A stretch of DNA of 13,929 nt from Planctomycetota bacterium (GTDB lineage Bacteria; Planctomycetota; Phycisphaerae; Sedimentisphaerales; Anaerohalosphaeraceae). The DNA is taken from assembly GCA_012519365.1 (NCBI GenBank), contig JAAYQH010000503.1, positions 1 through 13,929 of the forward strand, written 5' to 3'. The position numbers were made by a program, and so were the translations under genes. Below, piece after piece: positions 7,050 through 13,481 of this stretch (its first letter is position 1; every line of letters starts with the position of its first letter). The notes below the pieces were generated by a model that was not told where the DNA came from, did no database searches, and was given only the letters and a program-made list of their open reading frames with translations.

Positions 7050-7730
7050 TTACTCCTGCGGCAGGCCGGCCAAGTCCACGTCGGAACCGGCAAGCATTAA
7101 AATGTCATTGGCATAGACGATTGTATCGGGCATAGGAACGTTAATGACGCCTTCGTCGCCCTCTTTGATGTTTCCTTCGCTGCGTTTGATGGCCACAAGG
7201 TTGACCTTGTATTTTTGCCGAAGCTGCAGTTCTTTGACGGTCTTGCCGTTAAAAGAAGTTGGCGCCTTGACCCGGGCCAGACTGTAGCCGGGGGCAAAGT
7301 CGATTTTTTCCTCGATGTGCGGGGCAATCAGCCGATAGGCCCATCTCTGGGCGGTTTCAATTTCCGGATAGATGACATCGGTTGCGCCCACGGCCGTGAA
7401 GACCTGCCCGGCCGTCAGATTGGCCGCACGGGCGTAAATCTGCGGCACGCCCATCTGTTTGAGATTGACCACCGTCAAAATCGCCGATTCAAAGGCCCGT
7501 CCTCGCTCGCCCATGCCGACAATGGCGACATCGACCTTGTCCACCCCTTGCGAACGCATCGCCTCTTCGTCGGTACTGTCCAGACGCACGGCATGGCTGA
7601 CTTGGTCGCGAATGTCTTCCACGATGTCGCGATCGCGATCGATGGCGATCACATCGGCTCCGCTCATTGCCAAGGCGATGGCCAGTTTCTTGCCGAATCG
7701 CCCCAATCCGATGACCACAAAACGCTTCAT
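7050..7730 (-). CDS. ktrA: Potassium uptake regulatory subunit KtrA (RCK domain)
   Basis: Cytosolic RCK protein; family members form an octameric ring that binds ATP/ADP or NAD(H) and gates the KtrB membrane subunit. The 226-residue length means a single RCK unit, so it is KtrA-like rather than the roughly 450-residue, two-unit TrkA. RCK-N starts with FVVIGLGRFG (residues 4-13, GxGxxG) and ends its second strand with acidic D31 (IAIDRD). AIVGMGE (69-75) and IYARAAN (98-104) are family landmarks. RCK-C occupies about 140-226. The ORF could start at an ATG at 7736, but AAGG lies seven bases before the ATG at 7730, giving MKRFVVIGLG. It follows ktrB by 76 bases with a hairpin between, so the two are very likely one operon. 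Confidence 0.92.
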   Translation of the reverse strand: MKRFVVIGLGRFGKKLAIALAMSGADVIAIDRDRDIVEDIRDQVSHAVRLDSTDEEAMRSQGVDKVDVAIVGMGERGRAFESAILTVVNLKQMGVPQIYARAANLTAGQVFTAVGATDVIYPEIETAQRWAYRLIAPHIEEKIDFAPGYSLARVKAPTSFNGKTVKELQLRQKYKVNLVAIKRSEGNIKEGDEGVINVPMPDTIVYANDILMLAGSDVDLAGLPQE

Positions 7731-7751
7731 AGGCATACCTTAGTCTCTGAT

Positions 7752-7772
7752 TGACCGCCAGAAAGGCGGTCA
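7752..7772. repeat. Perfect hairpin between ktrB and ktrA
   Basis: TGACCGCC (7752-7759) and GGCGGTCA (7765-7772) form a perfect 8-bp stem with a 5-base loop. On the minus strand, the sense of the operon, no U-tract follows, and the ktrA Shine-Dalgarno lies about a dozen bases later. On the plus strand a T-rich run follows, but no plus gene ends here. A processing or stability element in the ktrBA message is the simplest reading. Confidence 0.5.
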
Positions 7773-7806
7773 TTGGTTTTTTCTTTGGTTTTTGCTGTTG
7801 GACTGG

Positions 7807-9591
7807 TTATCCGACCATAATGGGTTCAGACGGATAGTCATAGCCGGCCGGTTTGACATTGAACATCAACGCCGCCAATAATGTCAATGGGCCGAGCCGA
7901 CCGACAAGCATCGTGATAATAATAATCCACTTTCCGGCGGTTGTCAAAGTCGGTGTCACCCCGGTGGAAAGCCCCACCGTCCCAATGGCTGATGTCGCCT
8001 CAAAGGCCAAATCCACCACTTCCCAGTGGCTATAGCGTTCGGTCACGCACAAGCCGAGAATTGCAGCCAGCAGAATGATCATAAACAGCACCGCCACCGC
8101 GATCGCCCGTCCGACGACCACGAGCCGTACAGACCGTTTGAACAGTTCCACTTCCCGCCGTTTTCGCAGGGTGGCGTACACCGCCATCAGGACGATCACA
8201 AAGGTGACGGTCTTGATGCCGCCGGCCGGGGAACCGGGAGAGCCGCCGATATACATCAGCACGATTAGCGTCAGTTTGGAAGCCGCCGAGAGGTGTTCAA
8301 TGGGGACCGTGTTGAACCCGGCCGTGCGCGCGGTAATAGACTGAAACAGCGCGGACAAAAAACGCCCATCTGCCTGCGGGTCGGGCGAAAAATGCTCAAA
8401 CAGCATCAACAGCCCGGTGCCGCCAAGGATCAACAGGGCGGTACTGGTCAGGACGATTTTGGTTTGAAGCTGGAGCCGGGTGGAAAAGCCCATCTGAAAG
8501 AATTGCTGCGGGCAACTGTGGCGTTTGATAAGCCGACGAATGCGTGCCATCATAACACCGATGAGATTATACAGAACACTGAACCCCAGCCCGCCGAGGA
8601 CAATCAGCGGACATATTGCCAAATAGACACCCCACGCCCCGTGAAAATCCATCAAACTTCGCGTATTCAGGCTAAAACCGGCGTTGCAAAAGGCACTGAT
8701 GGAGTGAAAGATGCTGAAAAACCACTGCTGATCCGGTGTGGCGACAGTGCCGGGGACCTGCGTCCACATGGGATATAACAAAATCGCCCCCACGGCTTCA
8801 ATCAGCACGGTTGCGATGAAAATGAAGGCGATCATCGTACCGATGCGGTTGAGCGTTTGGGCGTTAATCAGATCCTGCATAGCGACCGCCTCTTTGACGT
8901 TCAGCGATTGGCCCAAAAGTAGCGCCAGCACACCGCCAAAAATGACAATACCCAACCCGCCCAACTGGATTAGGGTCAGGATGACAATTTGCCCCATTCG
9001 GGTAAAATCGGCTCCCGTATCGCGAACAATCAGGCCGGTTACGCAGGTGGCGCTGGTGGCGGTAAAAATCGCATCGGTAAAGCTCAGCGGCGTCTCGCGG
9101 TGGGTCTGGGCCTTGGGCAGCATCAGCAGTCCCGCCCCGGCCAAAATCAGCACGATGAAAATCCCCACGAGGGTCCGGCTGGGGTTCAGCCCTGAAGCCG
9201 CCAAGACGACCATGCTCAGACATACCTTGCTGATCACCTGCAAGACCAGATAGGCACTGACGGCTACCAGGATCGCCTCATTGCGATGGGCAATCGCGAA
9301 CCACCGACCCGCGCCGACCGCAACAATGACCAGCGTCAGCAGCAACGGGGCTTCAAACCAGTTATTGCGAAGGAATTGTCGTTTGTCGGTGACATTAAAA
9401 TAGCGTACCGTCTTTTCCAAAAGAAACACAAACAGCATGGCGACCTGAATTGTGTGCAGCAGGGTTTCTGAAAGGACAGGACGGTCAAACCCATAAAGCA
9501 GCACAAAGGTCGCACTCACGGTCAGTACCGCGGCAACGGTCACGGCGATAACGACAGACTCCAACGTCGAATTTTTATAGGCTAACTTCAT
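7807..9591 (-). CDS. ktrB: Potassium transporter membrane subunit KtrB/TrkH with extra N-terminal helices
   Basis: K+ (often Na+-coupled) translocation subunit in the inner membrane, partner of KtrA. The 594-residue product holds the four pore repeats of the superfamily. Their filter segments are TSATCVTGL (179-187), SISAFCNAGF (297-306), SITARTAGF (418-426) and ATSAIGTVGL (532-541). The intramembrane gating loop of the third repeat is visible as YIGGSPGSPAGGIKT (447-461), and GRLGP (564-568) near the end is also conserved. KtrB proteins are usually about 450 residues; the excess is a 138-residue N-terminal part with about four predicted helices (10-33, 46-64, 81-100, 107-133). The start is uncertain: the ATG at 9591 lacks a purine-rich site, and an in-frame TTG at 9639 would add 16 residues. 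ktrA follows. Confidence 0.92.
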   Translation of the reverse strand: MKLAYKNSTLESVVIAVTVAAVLTVSATFVLLYGFDRPVLSETLLHTIQVAMLFVFLLEKTVRYFNVTDKRQFLRNNWFEAPLLLTLVIVAVGAGRWFAIAHRNEAILVAVSAYLVLQVISKVCLSMVVLAASGLNPSRTLVGIFIVLILAGAGLLMLPKAQTHRETPLSFTDAIFTATSATCVTGLIVRDTGADFTRMGQIVILTLIQLGGLGIVIFGGVLALLLGQSLNVKEAVAMQDLINAQTLNRIGTMIAFIFIATVLIEAVGAILLYPMWTQVPGTVATPDQQWFFSIFHSISAFCNAGFSLNTRSLMDFHGAWGVYLAICPLIVLGGLGFSVLYNLIGVMMARIRRLIKRHSCPQQFFQMGFSTRLQLQTKIVLTSTALLILGGTGLLMLFEHFSPDPQADGRFLSALFQSITARTAGFNTVPIEHLSAASKLTLIVLMYIGGSPGSPAGGIKTVTFVIVLMAVYATLRKRREVELFKRSVRLVVVGRAIAVAVLFMIILLAAILGLCVTERYSHWEVVDLAFEATSAIGTVGLSTGVTPTLTTAGKWIIIITMLVGRLGPLTLLAALMFNVKPAGYDYPSEPIMVG

Positions 9592-9900
9592 ACAAGAGTG
9601 GTTTTGTTTTACCGCCTTGACGGGCTGAATTCCAGCCAATTTTTTGGATTATCCGCCGGAGGATAGCCCAAAGCTGCCCCTGCCTGTGCTGCTCTGGCGA
9701 TGCCCATGGCCGCCGAACGCTGATTTTGGTGCGAAAATGCCCCTACAAAGGGGTATGTTGAAAACTTGTGAATAAATTGAGGAATACCAAACATATTAGG
9801 AGTTAAAGGGCATTGATTTAATAGAATTTACAGAGTCTGAACGGGCCCACTCTGGTTTTTGGGCAGATTCGGATTTGATGATAAACCTATTAGCCCTTAT

Positions 9901-9928
9901 TTTATAATATCTTATGTTTTTATCCCAA
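9901..9928 (-). promoter_or_regulatory. Candidate ktrBA promoter
   Basis: On the minus strand TTGGGA (9928-9923) and TATAAA (9906-9901) are separated by 16 bases, four of six and five of six matches to the sigma-70 consensus. Initiation near 9894 would give ktrB a leader of about 300 bases. The surrounding sequence is AT-rich, so chance matches are likely. Confidence 0.3.
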
Positions 9929-9964
9929 AAGATCAAACAAAACAAACCAACCGGTAGGTATGTT

Positions 9965-9986
9965 ATTTGAGTTCCGGAACTCAAAT
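9965..9986. promoter_or_regulatory. Perfect 22-bp palindrome (candidate operator or thiE terminator stem)
   Basis: Bases 9965-9975 (ATTTGAGTTCC) are followed directly by their exact reverse complement at 9976-9986, with no spacer. It begins about 60 bases after the thiE stop and lies about 37 bp upstream of the candidate ktrB -35 box. A spacer-free dyad of this length fits a dimeric DNA-binding protein. As RNA it could fold as a stem with a CCGG loop, but no U-tract follows on either strand, which argues against an intrinsic terminator. Confidence 0.5.
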
Positions 9987-10045
9987 TCTCTTTAAAAGAC
10001 ATGGAATGGTCGAATGTGGATGGATGGTGGAAAACTGCGTGCGGT

Positions 10046-11095
10046 TCAAACCTGAGCGAGAATTTTTTTGAATTCTCGGCATCGGGCTTGGGGATTATCC
10101 AGAACTGCTGCCCCGACAGCCACGGCCTTAATGCCGGTTTGCAGCACTTGGGGGAGGTTTTCCGGCGTGATACCGCCAATGGCGACGGGGCGGATCGTCG
10201 TCGTGTCCAGCAGATTGACGGCTTGGCGGATATAGTCCAACCCTGCCGGCTTGAGGTAGGGCTTGGTCGGACTGGCAAACGCCGGACCAAGGCCTACATA
10301 GTCATAGGCCGCGTCGATCGCCTCGCGAAGTTCCTTGATGGAATGAGTACTGCCGCCAAGGAGCATCGGCCTTTTAAGAAGGCCCCGTGCGGCTGCGGGC
10401 GGGATTTCGTCTTGGCCGAGGTGAACACCGTCGGCCTCAGCCAAGACCGCAATATCGGTGCGGTCGTTAATTATACCAACCACCCCGTCTTTTTTACAAC
10501 CCTCTATGAAGTTCTCGGCCAATGTGAGAAAACGGCGATCGGAAATGCCTTTGGCACGAAGCTGCAGGGCATCGGCACCGCCTGCGATACAATGTCTGGC
10601 CAGGTCGAGTGCAACAGCATCGGGGGTGTGCGGATCGACATTGATCAAGACATACAGACCGATTCGCTCGAGTTTATTCTGTTTTGAGACGGCCTGAAAT
10701 ACCGCTTTTTCGAGGTCGTACACCTCAAAACGAACCCGCTCGCATCCGGTCGCTACGGCCGGATCGAGGGTTTGGCTCATCTCGGCCAGCACACGCAGGG
10801 CCTCGCTGGCCCGTTTGGCCGCAGCGGTAAAGCAATCCGTCAGACTGGCTCGCGAAAGCTGCCCCTCAACGGTCAGCTCTCGCCCCACATCGCCGACCAC
10901 GTTTCGGGCCGTGAGCAGTCGGGCCGAGTCCAGCCGACCAATCGCTTGGCACAAGTGATGCCGCATTTTCTTGGCGCGGGCACTGAGGGTTTTGTCATCC
11001 AACAAAAAACGACAATATTCCTCCATTCCCCGAAGGGCTTCACGTGCTCGGTTAAAATTAGCGTCAATAATTCGATAGAGACTGGTATCGTTCAT
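10046..11095 (-). CDS. thiE: Thiamine-phosphate synthase with N-terminal ThiD2-like domain
   Basis: Joins HMP pyrophosphate and thiazole phosphate to make thiamine phosphate. The 349-residue product is about 140 longer than plain ThiE. The N-terminal part (1-135) carries RIIDANFNRAREALRGMEEY (8-27) and KKMRHHL (42-48), the signature of the ThiD2-type domain found fused to ThiE in cyanobacteria and others, where an HMP-phosphate kinase role has been proposed. The C-terminal TIM barrel (144-349) has ALQLRAK (176-182), IINDRTDIA (208-216), ADGVHLGQDE (221-230), GLGPAFASPTK (268-278) and AIGGI/VAVGAAV for phosphate binding. The start ATG has a weak GGA seven bases upstream. A near-consensus promoter lies about 50 bases before it, leaving no room for a TPP riboswitch. 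No other thiamine gene is in the window. Confidence 0.93.
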   Translation of the reverse strand: MNDTSLYRIIDANFNRAREALRGMEEYCRFLLDDKTLSARAKKMRHHLCQAIGRLDSARLLTARNVVGDVGRELTVEGQLSRASLTDCFTAAAKRASEALRVLAEMSQTLDPAVATGCERVRFEVYDLEKAVFQAVSKQNKLERIGLYVLINVDPHTPDAVALDLARHCIAGGADALQLRAKGISDRRFLTLAENFIEGCKKDGVVGIINDRTDIAVLAEADGVHLGQDEIPPAAARGLLKRPMLLGGSTHSIKELREAIDAAYDYVGLGPAFASPTKPYLKPAGLDYIRQAVNLLDTTTIRPVAIGGITPENLPQVLQTGIKAVAVGAAVLDNPQARCREFKKILAQV

Positions 11096-11149
11096 TCATT
11101 GTTCCATCTTAATAAAAGAGTTAACGGCCTGGCCGTAGGCGTGCTCGGA

Positions 11150-11178
11150 ATTATACGGTGTTTTTGCGAAGGTGACAA
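11150..11178 (-). promoter_or_regulatory. thiE promoter, sigma-70 type
   Basis: On the minus strand TTGTCA (11178-11173) and TATAAT (11155-11150) are separated by exactly 17 bases: five of six and six of six consensus matches. Initiation near 11143 would leave a leader of about 48 bases before the thiE ATG. It lies between the terminator of the upstream lipoprotein gene and thiE, as expected for an independent unit. Confidence 0.65.
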
Positions 11179-11248
11179 GTTCTGCATGTTTTTCAGGTCT
11201 TTGATTGGCCCTGCCGCTGCAATACACGACCTTAAGACGTGAATTCAT

Positions 11249-11272
11249 AAAAAAGGGGCGTTGTTACGCCCC
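11249..11272 (-). terminator. Rho-independent terminator of the lipoprotein gene
   Basis: On the minus strand GGGGCGT and ACGCCCC form a perfect 7-bp stem with a 4-base loop (11272-11255), followed by six Ts (11254-11249). It is about 38 bases after the stop codon of the lipoprotein gene. Confidence 0.92.
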
Positions 11273-11309
11273 GCTGTATTGCTCCGGTGTCTGGTTTTGG
11301 CCGCGGCCG

Positions 11310-11720
11310 CTAAAATCCGTAGACTTGCCGAAGTTGTTCTTCAGTTGGTCGCGTCGGATAGCGTTCCCCGCGGGGACCGATGTAGGCCGGGCCGTCTTTG
11401 ATAAGACGCACGGAAATTTGTGAGCCGTTGCTGTTGGTGATCCAGACGGTTTCGGTTGTCGGGTCGGTCGGCGCTGCAGCCGCGCGATCTCGCTGACGGG
11501 CCTTGTCTTTTTCGTTACCGATTATATAACCGGCACCTGCTCCAACACCTGCACCGATGAGGGTGGCTTCGGTATCTCCTCCGATCAATTGGCCGGCCCC
11601 TGCCCCGATGGCAGTCCCAAGCAGGGCCGCATTTTGCGCATCGGTTTCACAGCCGCAGAGCAAAAAACTTGTCGCACCCACAGAAATAAGGACCAATCCT
11701 GTCACAATCTTTCGCCTCAT
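11310..11720 (-). CDS. Glycine-zipper lipoprotein
   Basis: A 136-residue envelope protein. The signal peptide runs from MRRKIVTGL through a hydrophobic core to lipobox L21-C-G-C24, so C24 should be lipidated. Residues about 33-68 are a glycine zipper (GTAIGAGAGQLIGG, then LIGAGVGAGAGYIIGN), the pattern of the Rickettsia 17-kDa antigen/YMGG families, which insert or pack in the outer membrane. After a charged, Ala/Pro-rich linker (70-90) comes a short C-terminal module (91-136) with VWITNSNGSQISVRL and GPRGERYPTRPTEEQL, possibly a small beta domain exposed in the periplasm. The ATG has a good AGGA about eight bases upstream. It is divergent from dapB and ends in its own terminator. Function is unknown; an envelope structural role is the most I would infer. 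Confidence 0.87.
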   Translation of the reverse strand: MRRKIVTGLVLISVGATSFLLCGCETDAQNAALLGTAIGAGAGQLIGGDTEATLIGAGVGAGAGYIIGNEKDKARQRDRAAAAPTDPTTETVWITNSNGSQISVRLIKDGPAYIGPRGERYPTRPTEEQLRQVYGF

Positions 11721-11790
11721 TGCTCTTTCCTTTCGCTTAAATCAAATTATTGCACGTTGATACCCGCGCTATCCTTAAAGGTATTACTGT

Positions 11791-11819
11791 TTTATAGCGC
11801 TTCTGGTTCGTCCCTTGAA
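11791..11819 (-). promoter_or_regulatory. Candidate lipoprotein promoter overlapping the dapB promoter
   Basis: On the minus strand TTCAAG (11819-11814) and TATAAA (11796-11791) are 17 bases apart. The -35 is poor (three of six) but occupies the same bases as the dapB -35 on the other strand. A second option nearer the gene is an extended -10-like TGCAATAAT at about 11745-11753. Confidence 0.3.
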
Positions 11820-11842
11820 AAATACGCATGAGCGGCTATAAT
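11815..11842 (+). promoter_or_regulatory. dapB promoter, sigma-70 type
   Basis: TTGAAA (11815-11820) and TATAAT (11837-11842) are separated by 16 bases, four of six and six of six consensus matches. Initiation near 11849 gives a 36-base leader to the ATG at 11885. This also rules out the upstream in-frame ATG at 11828 as the start, since it would precede the transcript. Confidence 0.62.
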
Positions 11843-11884
11843 CATTTCATTAATCATCATTGTAACCTCAAAACGGAGTCTTTA

Positions 11885-12685
11885 ATGAAATCCAGGCTGA
11901 TTATCAACGGCGCCGGCGGGCGGATGGGAAAGCGTATTTTGGCGTTGGCATGCGAAGAGACCGATTTTTCGATTGTTGGCGCGGTAGAATACCCAAAACA
12001 CGCCGACCTGGGCAAAGATGCAGGGATTGTGGCAGGGCTGGCGTCGCTAAATCTTCCGCTGGGCAACAGTCTGCCCGAGGAGGCGGAAGTGCTGATTGAT
12101 TTTTCGCTGCCTGAGGCGGCTGACGGCATAATTAAGCACTGTCAACATCATGGCATCGCGTTGGTGATGGGCACGACGGGACTTTCTGCCGCCCAGAAGC
12201 AACGGCTGGCGGAGGCTGGCGAAACCATCGCCATTGTGCAGGCAACCAATATGAGCCTGGGGATGAATCTGTTGTTTGCGTTGGTCGGAAAGATAGCGCG
12301 GTCGCTTGGCCAAGAGTATGATATTGAGATTGTCGAGGCTCATCATCGCTTTAAGAAGGACGCCCCCAGCGGCTCGGCCCTTTCGCTGGCCGAGGCAATC
12401 TGTCGAGAAACAGGTCGGGCATATCCGGATGACCTGACCCATGGACGCAGCGGCCAAGAGGCCCTTCGCAAACAGGGCGAAATCGGTATGCATGCCGTTC
12501 GAGCGGGCGATATTGTCGGTCAGCATACGGTACTTTACAGCACTTTGGGCGAGTCCATTACGCTGGGACATACCGCCCATAACCGGGATACGTTCGCAAG
12601 AGGGGCGCTGCGTGCAGCACAGTGGGTCTGTCGGCAAAAGCCGGGCCTGTATTCGATGCAGGATGTGTTGGGGTTGGCCTTATAG
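11885..12685 (+). CDS. dapB: 4-hydroxy-tetrahydrodipicolinate reductase
   Basis: NAD(P)H-dependent cytoplasmic reductase of the diaminopimelate/lysine pathway, making tetrahydrodipicolinate for cell wall and lysine synthesis. The 266-residue product (E. coli 273) has the nucleotide-binding GAGGRMG (9-15), IDFSLPEA (71-78), GTTGL (96-100) and ATNMSLGMN (120-128). The signature EAHHRFKKDAPSGSA is at 151-165, with H153 and K157 in the places of the E. coli catalytic His159 and Lys163. A longer frame starts at 11828, but the ATG at 11885 has CGGAG upstream, matches the family N-terminus and lies downstream of a strong promoter. No dapA or other lysine gene is adjacent. The gene lies 104 bases before phoB, with no terminator recognised between. 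Confidence 0.95.
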   Translation: MKSRLIINGAGGRMGKRILALACEETDFSIVGAVEYPKHADLGKDAGIVAGLASLNLPLGNSLPEEAEVLIDFSLPEAADGIIKHCQHHGIALVMGTTGLSAAQKQRLAEAGETIAIVQATNMSLGMNLLFALVGKIARSLGQEYDIEIVEAHHRFKKDAPSGSALSLAEAICRETGRAYPDDLTHGRSGQEALRKQGEIGMHAVRAGDIVGQHTVLYSTLGESITLGHTAHNRDTFARGALRAAQWVCRQKPGLYSMQDVLGLAL

Positions 12686-12711
12686 AGAGAGAATGAAACT
12701 AAAATCAGAAA

Positions 12712-12754
12712 CTAACGATTTCCTAACACAATTCTCATAAAAAGAGGGGATACT
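12712..12754 (+). promoter_or_regulatory. Candidate Pho box and phoB promoter
   Basis: Three similar heptamers, CTAACGA (12712), CTAACAC (12723) and CTCATAA (12734), recur with an exact 11-base period separated by 4-base AT-rich spacers. That is the geometry of PhoB/PhoP sites, whose repeats are CTGTCAT in E. coli and TTAACA in Bacillus. Eight bases after the last one is GATACT (12749-12754), a plausible -10 without a -35, as in PhoB-activated promoters. Initiation near 12761 would place the phoB ribosome binding site at about +20. Matches to the known consensus are partial. Confidence 0.42.
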
Positions 12755-12789
12755 GCCTTCCAGTTAATAATCATTATTCTGGAGTTGTT

Positions 12790-13479
12790 ATGGCACAAGA
12801 AAAAATCTTGATTGTCGAAGACGAAGATGACGTGATTGAATTGGTGCGGTATAACCTCGAAAAAGAGGGGTATTTGACGGATGTAGCCGTGACCGGCCGC
12901 GAGGCATTGGTGAAAGCCAAATCAGGCGTTCCGGACCTTGTGCTGCTGGATTTGATGCTACCTGAAATTGACGGCCTTCAAGTGTGCAAGGTGATCAAAA
13001 ACGACCCCGAAACCGCCGGTGTGGCTGTGGTGATGCTTACCGCCAAAGGTACCGAATCGGACATCGTCGTCGGTCTGGAGATGGGTGCTGACGACTACAT
13101 AACCAAGCCGTTCAGTCCGCGGGTTCTGCTGGCTCGCGTCAAAGCGGTGCTGCGACGTCAAGAGCAGGCTGGTGAAGCTGAGAAACCCGTCATTCGTATT
13201 CACGACATCGAAATCGATACCGGCAAGCACCGCGTGCTGGTTCGCGGCAAACCGATCAAGCTGACAAGCACTGAGTTTAATCTGCTGCGGTTTTTGGCCG
13301 CACGTCCGGGCTGGGTGTTTACGCGCTATCAAATTGTGGACGCTATTCACGGCAATGATTATCCGGTTACAGACCGATCGATTGATGTGCAGATAGTCGG
13401 CCTGCGCAAAAAATTGGGCAATGCGGGTAAATACATCGAAACCGTTCGCGGCGTCGGCTACCGCTTTGAGGAAGAATAA
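12790..13479 (+). CDS. phoB: Phosphate-type response regulator PhoB (OmpR/PhoB family)
   Basis: DNA-binding response regulator, here most likely controlling phosphate-starvation genes. The receiver domain (1-120) has acidic pocket E10/D11, phosphoacceptor D54 (LLDLMLP), T83 (MLTAKG) and K105 (YITKPF). The C-terminal winged helix (about 132-229) shows LTSTEFNLLRFL, the recognition helix around DRSIDVQIVGLRKKLG and the wing YIETVRGVGYRF. Length 229 is that of E. coli PhoB. The start ATG has GGAG five bases upstream. It is followed two bases after its stop codon by a kinase gene whose sensor part resembles PhoR, which favours PhoB over other OmpR-type regulators. A candidate Pho box upstream suggests autoregulation. 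Confidence 0.9.
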   Translation: MAQEKILIVEDEDDVIELVRYNLEKEGYLTDVAVTGREALVKAKSGVPDLVLLDLMLPEIDGLQVCKVIKNDPETAGVAVVMLTAKGTESDIVVGLEMGADDYITKPFSPRVLLARVKAVLRRQEQAGEAEKPVIRIHDIEIDTGKHRVLVRGKPIKLTSTEFNLLRFLAARPGWVFTRYQIVDAIHGNDYPVTDRSIDVQIVGLRKKLGNAGKYIETVRGVGYRFEEE

Positions 13480-13481
13480 GC

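Larger units (their letters stand above)
9592..10045. other. 454-base region without a convincing gene, upstream of ktrB
   Basis: The gap between the thiE stop and the ktrB start is markedly AT-rich at 9780-10000. It holds the 22-bp palindrome at 9965-9986 and a candidate ktrB promoter at 9901-9928. The remaining 300 bases would be the ktrB leader, with short perfect hairpins: CCCCT/AGGGG (9740-9753), TATCC/GGATA (9650-9665) and GGCTG/CAGCC (9623-9637). A 61-residue minus-strand frame at 9609-9794 has no ribosome binding site and no recognisable motif, and was not accepted as a gene. Confidence 0.55.

Noticed and set aside
7752..7785. Plus-strand intrinsic terminator in the ktrB-ktrA gap
   Set aside because: The stem and T-rich tail look like one, but no plus-strand gene lies upstream for several kilobases; it is listed only as a hairpin.
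9592..9760. c-di-AMP (ydaO-type) riboswitch before ktrB
   Set aside because: A CCCGTCA string occurs near the end of the leader on the minus strand, but the conserved GGGGAACC and GGGUGAAU-type segments and the long-range pairing are not found.
9609..9794. 61-residue minus-strand frame upstream of ktrB
   Set aside because: No ribosome binding site (the bases before the ATG are pyrimidine-rich), no motif, and it ends just before ktrB in what is more likely leader.
9796..10290. 164-residue minus-strand frame overlapping the 3' end of thiE
   Set aside because: It overlaps the well-supported thiE coding sequence in another frame and its protein is low-complexity, rich in Ser, Arg and Pro.
11096..11248. 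TPP riboswitch upstream of thiE
   Set aside because: No CUGAGA-type THI-box core is seen, and the strong promoter at 11150-11178 leaves too short a leader.
11828..11884. Longer dapB starting at the ATG at 11828
   Set aside because: This ATG lies inside the promoter and upstream of the predicted transcript start; the added residues match nothing in DapB.
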